The notes below the pieces were generated by a model. It worked only from the letters and a program-made list of their open reading frames with translations, did not search any database and was not told where the DNA came from. A stretch of 64,000 nt of DNA from Rhipidocladum racemiflorum (lineage: Eukaryota; Streptophyta; Magnoliopsida; Poales; Poaceae): the NCBI GenBank assembly GCA_036346355.1, contig JAYEVF010000033.1, forward strand, positions 496,001 through 560,000, in the 5' to 3' direction. Below are positions 34,053 to 44,928 of the stretch, piece by piece. Made by a program: the position numbers and the translations under genes. Within the stretch, counting starts at the first letter, position 1; every line of letters begins with the position of its first letter.

Positions 34053-35215
34053 TTACGAGGACGTCGAGCTCGGCGACGAAGAGGGAGCGGTCCACGTAAG
34101 GGAGTGGAAGTTGGTGGCGACGACGCGGAGGGCAGCGGCGGAGCAGGCGTGGGCGTGGGCGTTTTAGACGATAGGGTGCTCGGGCAGAGACGTGGGAGCA
34201 CAGGGCTCTTCCCCTATGCCCCCCTCCCGCGTGCAAAACCCCTTGCTCCAATCTTTAAACTTCCATGCCGATGTGATGCAATTTTCTCGTACAATCTACA
34301 GGAGTGGTCGTCTCACTCTACTAGGATTGGATTGGATTGGATTCGTATTATCATTGAAGCTATTTACTCCCTTCTCAGTTGAGTGTGCATACTTGTGTGC
34401 TTGTGCTATCCTCATCACTAATAGGCAGATTCATCTAGTTGCGCAGAAGATCAATATATCATTATCGCATAGAAGAACTCCAGTTGGGTCTGCTATCTTG
34501 GAACGTAGATCATATGGTTGCCTAAATCACAGGTTGGGCTACAAAGTTGGTGTGTAGATCCCGTGTTGCTTTAATGCATTTTTATTGTTTTGGTAGGGTC
34601 ATGCGTATTATGTAACCCTACAAATAAAAAATCTGTTAACATTAGGCAGTATTGCTGAGCTTACTATAGTTATATTTTAGATTAGCATCTATGAAACCTA
34701 GTGGACCTACAAGTTTGATATACATGTCTCATAGTTGCACAAAATGAAACACAATAGAGGCCAAGGAAACGGAAGGAAAAGAGAGTAGAGCACATCCCTC
34801 CTTTAAAGCATGAATGAAGGGTAAATAGTGATTACTTACCACTTCGCTTGCTTCAAGATTTGTGAAAATTGTATCAAGGGGAGATTCATAGAAGCACCTC
34901 TCATAACATTATACTCCCTCCAATCACAAAAGAATGTCGTTTTGCAATACGTGCAATCAACTTTATAAACCTAGCTATCAATATCTTTTTAAATATTTAG
35001 ATTGGATCAGGCTTCAGAAAATTGGCTGAACATCAACTGAAAATCAGGAAAACCGTATCTATCGGAACCCCATGGTAAAATTTCAAATTGGCCAAAAAAA
35101 ATTGGTTTCGCATGGTTCTTGCCAAATATAAAAGATTCACAACCATTTCTATGCACATGAGTGCATACGGCCTTGTGGTAAAGCCCCTAGCTTTGGAGAA
35201 GGCACAATCTTTGCT
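34053..35215. repeat. Segment E: inverted, internally deleted copy of the DIM1-like block
   Basis: 34230-34800 is the reverse complement of DIM1-like intron 1 sequence in A (about 27890-28370) and C (about 43090-43830, with about 280 bp missing at ACTCTACTAG/GATTGG). From 34805 to 35215 it is the reverse complement of 40585-40990. Exons 2 and 3 are thus deleted. It carries the left part of a Stowaway MITE (34914 on) and, from about 35004, half of the hAT MITE seen whole at 40403-40784. Confidence 0.8.
34057..34175 (-). pseudogene. Unidentified exon-like stretch, copy 1
   Basis: The minus strand reads (with disturbances) AALRVVATNFHSLTW and then a GTAAG donor at 34052-34056. The same peptide recurs in copies at 45743-45845 and 45994-46990, where HAHxxSxAALRVxA and FHSLAWxRSL are kept. 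Conserved coding sense with a splice donor in three copies argues for a former first exon. I do not recognise the protein. Confidence 0.4.
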
Positions 35216-35224
35216 ATTTCGCAG

Positions 35225-35492
35225 GCCCGAGGAGGCAAGGGTCCAATTTTTGAGGATGGACAAGGCTTTGAGGATGTGCCTAATGAGAACCGCAATAAGA
35301 GCATTTTTGTCAATCCCAAACATGCCCTACTATTTAATCCATTGGCAGCTAGAGCCGCTACAATAAGTCTATCAGCATTTGGACCATTCGGTTTTAACTT
35401 CTTTAATTGCAAGGGCAAAAGGCGGAACAAAAAGCCCAACCGTCTAGATCAGTCATACAAGAAGCCCGACAATCAAGATCAGAATCCCATGA
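35225..35492 (+). pseudogene. Unidentified exon-like ORF
   Basis: After TATTTCGCAG (acceptor-like, ends 35224) an open stretch of about 88 codons reads ARGGKGPIFEDGQGFEDVPN, FVNPKHALLFNPLAARAATI, FGPFGFNFFNCKGKRRNKKP and NQDQNPMK, then GTCTGT. Composition is like a real protein with a basic tail, unlike the surrounding noncoding DNA. No family is recognised, and neighbouring exons are not found. The acceptor lies directly after the truncated hAT MITE of segment E. Confidence 0.4.
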
Positions 35493-35720
35493 AAGTCTGT
35501 ACCCTTTCCTTTTTCATTCTCTCTAAATTTGCATATGCGGCCATGCTTGTGAATTGCTATCTGATTTGGTACCATCCTAACCACAGTGAAATGCTCAACA
35601 TCTATTGTTATTTATTATGTGTTCCACCCAAACTCAGAACGTTTTCTTGCTAACTGAGACTTAACATGGCAATATTTTCTTCCAAGTTTGTGATTGTTCT
35701 GGTATAACAAACTGAGCCAG
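35493..35720. other. AT-rich flank
   Basis: Intron-like sequence between the unidentified ORF and the hAT element. It ends with the target site TGAGCCAG (35713-35720). Confidence 0.4.
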
Positions 35721-36288
35721 CATGGTTATTAAGGCGTCGCCTAGGCGTCCAGGCGCCGAAGCCCGCACACCATGGCCGCTCGCCTCGGCTGGCCGGGGGA
35801 AAGGAGGTGTGGCGGGCGGCGGCACTCGCGGGAGGAGATCCGGGCAGCGGCGTCGCGGGAGGAGGAGAAGCAGCGGGAGGAGATGTGGTGTGGGAGGAGG
35901 AGAAGCAGCGGGAGGAGATGTGGTGTGGGAGGAGCGGCAGCACCCAAGACGATGCGGGAGGAGGCGATGGCACAACGCTGAGGAGGAAGGCGGCCTTGTG
36001 CGGAGCCAAGCGAGAGAGAGCGGGAGAGAAGGGAAGGCAGCGCTTGGGAGGGGAAAGGAGAGAGGGAGTTTGAGGGTAGGTTACGGTTAAGTTAGGGAGG
36101 GGACAGCTGGGCCTTGGCCAGGAAAATGGGCCTAGGTCGAAAAAAGAGAAAAAAAAATCATATTTTATTTATTTTTCTCTTGTTTTTTACTCTTTTTTGA
36201 CATTCGCCTAATCCTCGCCTAGGCGCCGGCCTAGGCATCCAGACGGTGAGCTGGCGCCTCGCCTCGCCTTGTCGCCATGATTACCATG
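35721..36288. mobile_element. hAT nonautonomous element, GC-rich (AAGGCG type), second copy
   Basis: Left end CATGGTTATTAAGGCGTCGC and inverted right end CATGGTAATCATGGCGAC are flanked by an exact TGAGCCAG duplication (35713-35720, 36289-36296). The interior has a GGAGGAGAAGCAGCGGGAGG tandem (35865-35935). It is related to 32007-32821 at both ends. Confidence 0.9.
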
Positions 36289-36296
36289 TGAGCCAG

Positions 36297-37750
36297 ATTT
36301 TCTTTTCTCTGAAGTGAGTGATTGTGATTGTTTGGTCCAAAAGTAGGTGCATTGGCATTTTTTTTCCATGTTCAGGTATATGTCAATTTTCATACATCCA
36401 AGTGCTAGTGTTATTGATTAGAAAGGCGTAGCTGCATAACTGAGATATTCATCTATCCGATTGGTTCTCATGTTCCACTGCATATTCTTTTCAGCAGTAA
36501 GGAGGCAACTCATAGTCGCATGAGGCCATGAGCAATGAATGACTGGAAAACGAGCCAAAGTAGTTGCCAGAGCACAAGAACCTCGCCTTCGAGGCCATGT
36601 CTCCCGATAAAAGATGATCCCCAGGACGGCCTTGTCCTACTCAAGAACGACGTTGACATCCTCTAGCTTGACCGCTCGGCGGTCGGGTCGGTCGCCGTGA
36701 TCGACCCTAATGCCAATAACAGCCTGGCCCTCATCGGCAACTACTTCACCCGTCGTGTGAGTCCACGACACCGCATAGGGGGATCCAGGGGTACGTCAAG
36801 GACACAAGTTTCCTGATCGGGTGCAACTCAGAGGCCTTCTACATGGCCTCGACGAGACAGGCAGCCGCGCTGGCAGCCTCGTCGGACTACATGTTCCTCT
36901 TCATGGGCCTAAGCTAGCAGTAGGCGAGCGAAGGGCGCGACAAGACGAGCCAGTTGCTCCCCGGGAAGCAGCAAAGCCTCATCACCACCGTCGTCGATGC
37001 GACTGATGATCATGGTGCTTCTCACCTGTGGCTTGGTGGATGTGACGTTTACGCAGACGAACCAAAAGATCGGCGCCATCCTGTGGGCTAGATACCTCAG
37101 CCAGTGGTACTCAGAGGAGTTCACCAAAGTGCCCATGCCGGACATGCAGATGCGCGCCTTCCAGCCAACGGCTACCTGTCCGGAGCTACCACTTCTACTA
37201 GGGAAAGACCGTCTACAAGTTCGGCTACGGCCTCAGCTACTCTAACTACTCTTGCTGGCAAGTCTCATCTGGCACTGGGAAGCTGGCACCCAAGACCAAG
37301 GGTGAATCCATCTGGGGGGCTTCAACAGGCTCAAGCTGGCACCCAAGACCAAGGGTGTAAGCGCTAGTCGATGAGTGACATACCGCGATTTCGAGGAAAA
37401 CGTTGGCCTAGGCGGGGAGGCTACCGCGGTGGCGATCTAGGCAGGCGCGGAGGTGAAGGAAAACGACAGTGATTGATGGGGAAAGGGGGCAAAGGGAGGA
37501 GGGGGAGGTGTTGATGTAAGCAACGCAGTAGCAGTGGCGGCATGAAGTTGTGGCGGTTTGCGTGTGTGAAGAGAGGAGGATGTGCTAGTGGTGCGTGAAG
37601 GGAAGAAAAGTAGTTCGACGGCCCATCATCCTAACAGGCCCAACACAACTCCCACTTATAACTCCTCTCTTGGTTGCCCGAACCTCACGCTGCGTCGCGA
37701 CAAACGGCCGGAGCAAGAATGTGGGCGATGGCCAAGTGGGAAGCAGCGAT
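36297..37750. repeat. Segment B of the duplicated block
   Basis: Colinear with 24690-26200: the AAGTGAGTGATTGTGATTG start, xylosidase fragment, the noncoding insertion with ATACCGCGATT and the CCCATCATCCTAAC block. B continues into DNA that A has lost. Confidence 0.85.
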
Positions 37751-38377
37751 GTGTGCGGTGGCCGAACGGGATCGGCAAGTTTGTGCTGGTTGTCGGTGTT
37801 AATGTGAGCGTGATTGTTGTTGCTATTGTTTTTCTTCCCCTCCCTGTTATTTCCTCTTATTCTAAAATCTTGTTGTGATTGGATGCTTTGAGGTGTTTTG
37901 TGGATGAGGTTGTTGCTTGCTTAGTTGCCCAGTTCCTTAGTCCACTATTATACAAGTTGTTCCTTGTTGTGACGGAGCGCGGTGGCATGGTAGTGGAAGG
38001 AAACGGCGGCGGCTAGGTAGCGCTATAAGGGGCATCCGCGCAATAAGCAGCGGCGAGGTGGTGATCCATGGGTTAGCAGCGCAATGAGCGACTAGGACAG
38101 CGGGGAGTCTAGGAGGGGAAGGTTTGGAGGAGCGGGACTTGCTCGGTAGTTGGCCGATGGCATGGTCATGTGGAATCACCGGTGTGAGGAGGCGCGGCCT
38201 AATGGAGGGCGAACACAAGCCGAGAACCGAGGCGGAGGGCGGTGTTGACCCGTCGGCACGTTGCCACCGTGAGGAGGCAAGGTAGGCAAGAGCCGAGGAG
38301 GAGAGGAGAGTGTTGGGCGATGATCTTAGGATTTTGAAGAGGAGAGGAGATTTGGGGAGCCGGGTTAGGGGACGCTA
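37345..38377. mobile_element. Insertion of unknown type in the last xylosidase exon
   Basis: The coding sequence breaks after the ESIWG region (TAAGCGCTAGTC..) and returns only after the MITE at 38381. The 1-kb insert has GC-rich first and last parts (GGAGGCTACCGCGG; GAGGAGAGGAGAG). Its left edge TAAGCGC and right edge GACGCTAA look weakly inverted, but no clear target duplication was found. The first 0.4 kb is shared with copy A. Confidence 0.35.
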
Positions 38378-38380
38378 AGG

Positions 38381-38718
38381 CTGTGTTTGTTTAGGCTTCT
38401 ACTTATGCTTATTTGGCTTCTAGGCCTTCATAAGTCACAAGCCAAAACAAACAGTAATTTTTCAGCTAGCTAGAGAGGAGAAGCTCCAGCCCAATTTGCA
38501 CTACACGAGAGAAGCAAGGAAAACGATGCTTCTCGAGCTGGCTGGAGCTTCTGAAAATCCCACTTCCCTGGTACCCTTGCAACTTGATCTTATTTACAAA
38601 AAATTGCCACCCCCTTCATCAAGTCTCTTCCAGCTCCAGCCTCCAGCTCCAGCAGACTAGCTAGCTTCTTCCAGCTCCAGCGGCTTCTCCTCCAGCACCA
38701 GCCTAAACAAACACAGCC
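38381..38718. mobile_element. Tourist-type MITE, 338 bp
   Basis: Perfect 19-bp terminal repeats GGCTGTGTTTGTTTAGGCT and AGCCTAAACAAACACAGCC (the right one allowing the CCAGC stem before it) are flanked by TAA on both sides (38378-38380, 38719-38721). The interior has CCAGCTCCAGC repeats. PIF/Harbinger type by target site. Confidence 0.9.
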
Positions 38719-39052
38719 TAAGAGTGGAGCTGCCAAGCCAAGGTCGAAGGCATCTCGAGAGCTACCACATCGAAAGCATCATCCAGGTGCAGAACCATGG
38801 GCCAATGGACGGGAAGCACTCGGTGCTCATGTACCGCTGGCGGCCCACCATGAAGGGCAGCCGAACGACCAGTGAGCAGATCGGGTTCAAGAGCCAACAT
38901 CTCAAGGCAGGGTAGAAGGCCAACCTCAAGTTTGACATCAGTCCATGCGAGCACTTCAGCAGGGTGAGTTAGGATGGCAAAAAGGTGATCGATAGAGGGT
39001 CTCATTTCCTCATGGTTGACAAGCATGAGTTGGAGATTAGATTCAAGGCTTA

Positions 39053-40402
39053 AAGTTTTAGATGGCAGGGAAGAAAGTACAGTTGGTGGATACGGTGCAA
39101 TTCTTTCCTTTATAATTTATTTCAATTATTTATGATTCAGCTGCCTTTGAAACTGACGTGTCTGGGCTCCATGAAATGTGCTTACTGCCTCTTCAAATAT
39201 AGCTCATTTTCTTCCTACAAACATGCCTTCCAATATCTTTGAAATTAATGGAGAATGCCAGAACATGTAAGTTCATTTCAGATGGTTGATTTGATCACTT
39301 CAGAGCTACCAGCAGAATTTCTTTTAGTAAGACTGGTATGCACCAAAGTCAACAAAAGAGAAGCAATTTAGTTGATCATTTCAGTTTGCTTCATACAGAG
39401 CAGTACAGAAGGCAAAGCTACCACATAAGGTACATGAATACAGCATGTCTTATCCTATTACGTAAAACAATGCAATTTATGCAAACCAGGTTATGAGTGC
39501 CAACTCTTGACTGATCTACAATGATCCATCTACAGTCCATCTATTGTATCATTCATGTTGCAGAAAAAAAAAAGTTAACTCATTAGCTAGCGTATCTGGT
39601 CATGTGTACTCAATCAAGAAGAGCGTCTTTTGCTTACCATAAGCAAGTCATTCTTTATGCATATGCACGCATGATGAGCGCTTCTTTTGCTCAGACATCC
39701 TTGAAAAGAAGCTGGAATCTGGGTATCCTCTCTGGTGGAAGTGGGCAAGAGACTATCAGTTTACCTTTCATTGCGCCCCTAAATATTGCCTGCCATCAAG
39801 AGATCAGAGAGCTGAAATGTACTTTTTTCAAGCAATGCTCTTCATAAACAAGCAAACAGCTGAAAGAAGCGAAGCTGAAGGTCACAAACGTAAGACTGTT
39901 GCCACAAATTGACTAAACTGAGTTAGGCAGAGAGAAATGCTACAAGCGATAAATCCCAGTATCCCACATAACGGATTAGGATTAGAATTACAAGAACCGG
40001 AAACTAATAGGGAAAGCTAAGCTACTTGTGAGAATCAAAATATTCCTCTATTTCTCAAGCAGAAGAGCTATATATGGAGCTGAGATAATAAGGTTTGGAA
40101 GGGTTTAAATATTATGGTTTCCATAAACAGGAGGAAATACTAGACAACTTGTGGACTGTCATTGCTTTCAGACAAAGCAAAACCATACCCTTGCCAAATT
40201 TTACTTCTTCTGGCATATCACAACCTTCCTGGTGATATCAAGTACTCTCAAGAATGTAGTTTTGGCAATCAACACATTCTCCAAAACCCAACTTTGACCA
40301 CTAATTTCTACTATAGTATATTTATATAATCCAATAAAATTATAATATTATGAAAGTACTTTTCGAGACAAATCTATACATATGATTTTCATATATCCAA
40401 TC
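39053..40402. other. 3' flank of the xylosidase fragment; no gene seen
   Basis: AT-rich sequence with the look of a 3' UTR and downstream DNA. An 81-codon frame at 39602-39847 has no family resemblance. From about 40255 Stowaway-like words begin (CCACTAATTTCTACTATAG), which are interrupted by the hAT MITE. Confidence 0.4.
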
Positions 40403-40784
40403 CAGGGTTGAGAAAACTGGTTTTTATTTTTTGCTGGGTGTCACCGATAGAACCGATATCGCCCATTGTTGGAAATTTTCAACTGAATTTGACCAAATTT
40501 TCAAATCAAATTTAAAATTTTGAAAATAAAACAAAAAAGCTAAAAAAAAGGTGCAGTTTTGAGGGTTTGAACTTTGAACCCAAGACCTGCCTTCTCCAAA
40601 GCTAGGGACTTTACCACCAGGCCGTATGCACTCATGTGCTTAGAAATGGTTATGAATCTTTTATATTTGGCAAGAACCATGCGAAACCAATTTTTTAAGC
40701 CAATTTGAAATTTTACCAGGGGGTTCCGATAGATACGATTTTTCCTGAATTTCAGCTAATGTTCGGCCGATTTTCTGAAGCCTG
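40403..40784. mobile_element. hAT MITE with a tRNA-like stretch, 382 bp
   Basis: CAGGGTTGAGAAAACTGG and, inverted, CAGGCTTCAGAAAATCGG form the ends; an exact 8-bp duplication ATCCAATC flanks them (40395-40402, 40785-40792). On the minus strand GGCCTGGTGGTAAAGTCCCT (40603-40622) followed by GGGTTCAAA (40572-40580) looks like the A and B boxes of a tRNA. It sits inside a Stowaway-type MITE whose ends are near 40255 and 40880. Segment E carries a truncated copy. Confidence 0.8.
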
Positions 40785-40999
40785 ATCCAATCTAAATATT
40801 TAAAAAGATATTGATAGCCATGGTTTTTTAAGTTGATTGCACGTATCGCAAAACAACATTCTTTTGTGGTTGGAGTATAATGTCATTAGAGGTGCTTCTA
40901 TGCATCTCCCCTTAATACAAGTTGCATAAATCTTGAAGCAAGCAAGTGGTAAGTAATTACTATTTACCCTTCATTCATGCTTTAATATTTGTGCAGCTA

Positions 41000-41424
41000 T
41001 TAAAAAGAGATACATAGAAGCACCTCTCATTATGTTATAGGTCTAGCTGTTATATCTCAGGCCTTGTGAATTGTGGTAAACAAGAATATTTTCAACAGTA
41101 AAAGATCAAACCAAATGAAGAATTTGAAAATTTATGTGTTTTGATGTCATATTGAGCAGGCATTCAATAAAAATGAAGTAGGGGATATCCTGATGCAGAG
41201 CTCGCTGAGGTTATCCAAATGGTGGCCTTACAAGTTACTTTGACCTCCCAGAACAATCAAGAATTGGTACTGCTGCAGTGAAACGCCGTAGTTTTTGCTT
41301 ATCTTTTAGTTGATCAATATTTTTCTGGATACTTTGTGCTATGGATCACTGCACAATAAATTTAACGGTATCACAAATTCACAATTATTATTTGATTTTC
41401 CATATGTAAAAATTATTATTCTAC
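41000..41424. other. 3' DNA between the MITE and segment C; no gene assigned
   Basis: AT-rich. A plus-strand stretch 41180-41290 is open (YPDAELAEVI..) after GAGCAG, but there is no further support for an exon. The last exon of the DIM1-like gene, expected here on the minus strand, is not visible. Confidence 0.3.
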
Positions 41425-41493
41425 TGGCTTCATCCCCTTGGCTGCTATGAATTGGGAGAGTTTGAGAAAGTACAAGACTCTTGGCCCACTCAC

Positions 41494-44015
41494 CTCAACT
41501 ACATCAATGAAGTCTTGCTTGCTGCTGAAAGAGCCTATCCATTTTGTGTGATCAGGTGTCCTGCATACATACATTATAATAAGTTTGTTACATTCTTGTT
41601 GCGGCTAGAGTATTTCTTAAAGTAAAACTAGTAGGATAAATAGTAATGAAAAAACGCTATCCTTTTTGGTGCATGTCACTCAGTATCAATAATCAAAGGA
41701 ACCAACATTCTTCATAATCACAAAAAGAATCAACTTGATGTTAGATTAGGTCCGATTGTCGGAATGGCATCCATGGAATACAATTTTTATTTGTCCTCAA
41801 AAATTTTCTTCCAACCGTATTTCGCGTAATAAGATTAATAAAAATATATTTTACCTATAAAATTGACACTTAATAAGGAAACATAAAAGTTCATATCAAC
41901 ACAACTCAGTAGTCAATGCTCCCTCCAGTCAGAAATACATGTCATTTTGGGATGCGTGCAACCAAACATTTGAAACTTTGATTATTGATATCTTTTTAAA
42001 TATCTAGATTGGATACATAAAAATCATATGTATAGATTTGTCTTGAAAAATACTTTCATAATATTATAATTTTATTGGGTTTTATAAATGTATTATAATA
42101 TAAATTCGTGGTAAAAGTTGCATTTTGGGAACCATACAGATGTCCAAAACGACTTGTATTTGTGACTGAAGGGAGTAGTTCAAGAAGAAATTGGAATTCT
42201 CTCGAATCATGATACTTATCATTGTTAACACCTACAAACATATGCAAATAGCTCACCAGACTATTCTAACTTCATTTGGCATCATTATAACAATTAGGGT
42301 GTCATTCAAATATGCACAACTCATTTATACCATCCAACAGTGCATTAGAAAATACTTTAGTTCAGATTTTCGATAATAGACCTCAAAGTCTCAACAATTG
42401 TTCCTACACGTTCCAAAAAGTCCTTTTCATTAATAATCATGCTAAACTGGGGCCTTATTTTATCAAACAAACAAGCACACCGATTAATTATTTAATCTTC
42501 ACCCCATCATATTCTTCCTTACCAGTGAAGCTTTTGCAAATTCAAATTTAGAATTTCCTCCATAGCTGTTGCTGATGCTAATACTTGTGGCAAATGTTTA
42601 TGGACTAGAACAAAAGCTAGATTTTCAACCTTCATTGTGTCACATATAGAACCTGGCAGACAAGGCTAATGTATAACCGTATAAGTGCACAATAAGATAG
42701 GCTATGTCCAAAGAACATTATATCAATGAAGTTAACACAAACTAACAATTCCATACCCTGAATCCATTTTCATGTGATGAGCATTGAAGAAAAAAATGGT
42801 CGCTGGAACCAACGTAATATCAAAATAGTCAATGTAAACTTGCATCTCCTCAGAATCCATGTCAACCAATGCTATTGTAGCAAACTTCGATATGTCCCAG
42901 GAAGATTTAGCAAGCTGTTAAAAAAGGATGAACGTGATGAGATTAAAAATTGCCATACAGAAGCCATAAAATTTTTCATATACAAAAAAAGATGCGAATG
43001 AAATGGTTGATACATAAAAGTAATTTGCAGGAATTATCTTACTGAACAAATGAGGTGCAAGGCGCTAGAAGTTGATCAGAACAATAAGGAGGGATGTGCT
43101 CTACTCTCTTTTCCTTTCATTTCCTTGGCTTCTATTGTGTTTCATTTTGTGCATCTATGAGACATGTATATCAACCTTGTAGGTCCACTAGGTTTCATAG
43201 ATGCTAATATAAAATAAAACTATAGTAAGCTCAGCAATACAGCCTAATGTTAACAGATTTTTTATTTGTAGGGTTACATAATACGCATGACCCTACCAAA
43301 ACAACAAAAATGAATTTAAAGCAACACGGGATCTACACACCAACTTTGTAGCCCCACCTATGATTTAGGCAACTAGATGAATCTGCCTATTAGTGATGAG
43401 GATAGCACAAGTACGCACACTTAACCGAGAAGGGAGTAAATAGCTTCAATGATAATACGAATCCAATCCAATCAGCAAATCAAATCAATATTACAACATG
43501 ATGGGAACTAAAACGGTAGAAGAACAGAGGTTGGAATCGATTTCAGATATGTAAGCCTCAGCTTCAACCATGCACCTCATTGACCCTGCGGTAACAATCT
43601 CCTGCCTATAACCCTTACGAGTGCCGAATTTCTTTATTCAAGGCAGTCCATGCCGAGAAAGCAGGGAGGACTATGTGCTGCGCGCAAGAAGATTACACAA
43701 GCAAGCACAAGCATATAGGGTTCGAGCAAATCCCCCAAGAACTTAGGTAGACTAGTAGAGTGAGCCAACCGCTCCTATAGATTGTACGAGAAAATCGCAT
43801 CACATAGGCACAGAAGTTTAAAGACTGGAGCGGGGGGGTTTCGCGCGCGGGGGGTGGGGGGCAACGGGCAGCAAACTTACAATGTCGTCAAGGTGGAGGC
43901 AGGCGGCGTCGGTGGCTCGGCCGAAGAGGAGGACGAGGACCTTGTCGAGGGTGTCACGGATGGCGGCGTCCACCTCCCGCTTCCACTGCAGGGTCGGCAG
44001 CACTACCGACCCCAT
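41494..44015 (-). pseudogene. DIM1/TXNL4B-like gene fragment, copy C (three exons)
   Basis: Exon 1 is 44015-43881 (MGSVVLPTLQWKREVDAAIR .. CLHLDDI), exon 2 is 42914-42757 and exon 3 is 41560-41494, with the same lengths (135, 158 and 67 bp) and phases as in copy A and with GT/AG borders kept. All three exons are open. The C-terminal exon is missing. Exon 1 here reads KREV where copy A reads KWEV, and LFGRATDAA versus CFGRAADAA, so the copies have drifted independently. If transcribed it could give a truncated thioredoxin-fold protein, but no full product. Confidence 0.85.
41919..42175. mobile_element. Stowaway-type MITE in the DIM1-like intron, copy C
   Basis: CTCCCTCCAGTCAGAAATAC to GTGACTGAAGGGAG, TA on the right and TG (mutated) on the left. 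Orthologous to 26710-26964. Confidence 0.85.
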
Positions 44016-44859
44016 CAACCGCCCTCCCCCTCTCTTTCGCTCGATCTGCGCAAGATTCTCTCCTCCGTGCTCCGTCGTGCGCACAGTAGGGTTGCGGCAA
44101 CTAGGGAAAGGAATTTAGTGGCTATTAATGTTAAAGACTATGCTAAGCCTAAGGTATAAAGAAGTACAGCACAACTGCACAATTAAAAATAAATTTGAAC
44201 TTTATGCTCAACATTTCAATAAAATAGATAAAATATGTCAAAACAACATACCGTAGTGGATCAGTAGAAAAGTTAATACTTAATTAACGAATGTTTGGTG
44301 TATCTGAGCCTATCATATCTTCATCAACAATAGTACAAGAACTTGAACATGCAAAAGATGAAATTGCACATACAAATTAGGCACACAAAAATCCCAAATC
44401 AGCATATCCAGTAAATCTCATGATGGATATAAAAAATCAACAATATAACTCCCAAATGTCATCAATATTCAGGTTCTAATAGACATATCCAACAGATAAT
44501 AACCATTGCTGTCAAACTATATGGAAAATCTCCTAACATACATTAATGCTCACTGTCTCAACGAGTTTATCCTTTCTGTGGAGTATATAAAATAGGCACA
44601 ATTCTTGGCTTACAAGCATCCACCTATATTGCCGCATATTATCTCTAACATTCTATTCCCGACCAAGCACTTCTCTCGCATATGGATTATTTAGCACCTT
44701 AGACTATTGGAAATACAAACCATGTTTGAACCCATCGTTCCCCAATTCAGCAACTTTTAGCAAATCAAGAGGTAGCACTGAAATGTTCAATTGTCCACAT
44801 GACAGGAGATACCCATTTTTATTTATGATGCAAGAACAAGTAACCAGGTCTTCCTGTAC
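44016..44859. other. Noncoding part of segment C
   Basis: Leader-like GC stretch to 44110, then AT-rich sequence colinear with 28773-29610. Nothing further recognised. Confidence 0.4.
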
Positions 44860-44928
44860 CTGATCTCGAGTAGATTATAACAGTATCACCAGTCTTTAGA
44901 AACTCCTTTGCCAGTGCATATCCTTCAC
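44860..44928 (-). pseudogene. SDR (NOL/NYC1-like) exon, copy C
   Basis: Reads EGYALAKEFLKTGDTVII then YSRS, with intact acceptor AAACAG (44929-44934) and donor AG/GTACAG. Same exon as 29611-29679. It would encode the strand after the Rossmann glycine motif of a chlorophyll b reductase-like SDR. No other exon of that gene is seen nearby. Confidence 0.55.

Larger units (their letters stand above)
36560..39052 (+). pseudogene. GH3 beta-D-xylosidase fragment, copy B, with C-terminus
   Basis: 36560-37320 repeats the GH3_C part of copy A (VIDPNANNSLALIGNYF, DYMFLFMGL, VDVTFTQTNQKIGAILWA, EEFTKVPMPDMQMRAF, GKTVYKFGYGLSYSNYS). About 1.4 kb of foreign sequence follows. The Fn3-like C-terminal domain then resumes at 38722 (NHGPMDGKHSVLMY, QIGFKSQHLKAG, SPCEHFSRVS, GKKVIDRGSHFLMV) and ends with the natural stop at 39052 (EIRFKA-TAA). 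Stops, for example after HLKAG and after HFSRVS, and several frameshifts kill it. Since copy A shares the proximal insertion but not the C-terminus, the insertion is older than the duplication. Confidence 0.85.

Noticed and set aside
39602..39847. 81-codon ORF downstream of the xylosidase fragment
   Set aside because: No motif, no splice context and no copy elsewhere in the window.
40560..40640. A functional tRNA gene
   Set aside because: Only A/B-box-like words are seen; no cloverleaf with a proper acceptor stem could be drawn, and the stretch is part of a MITE.
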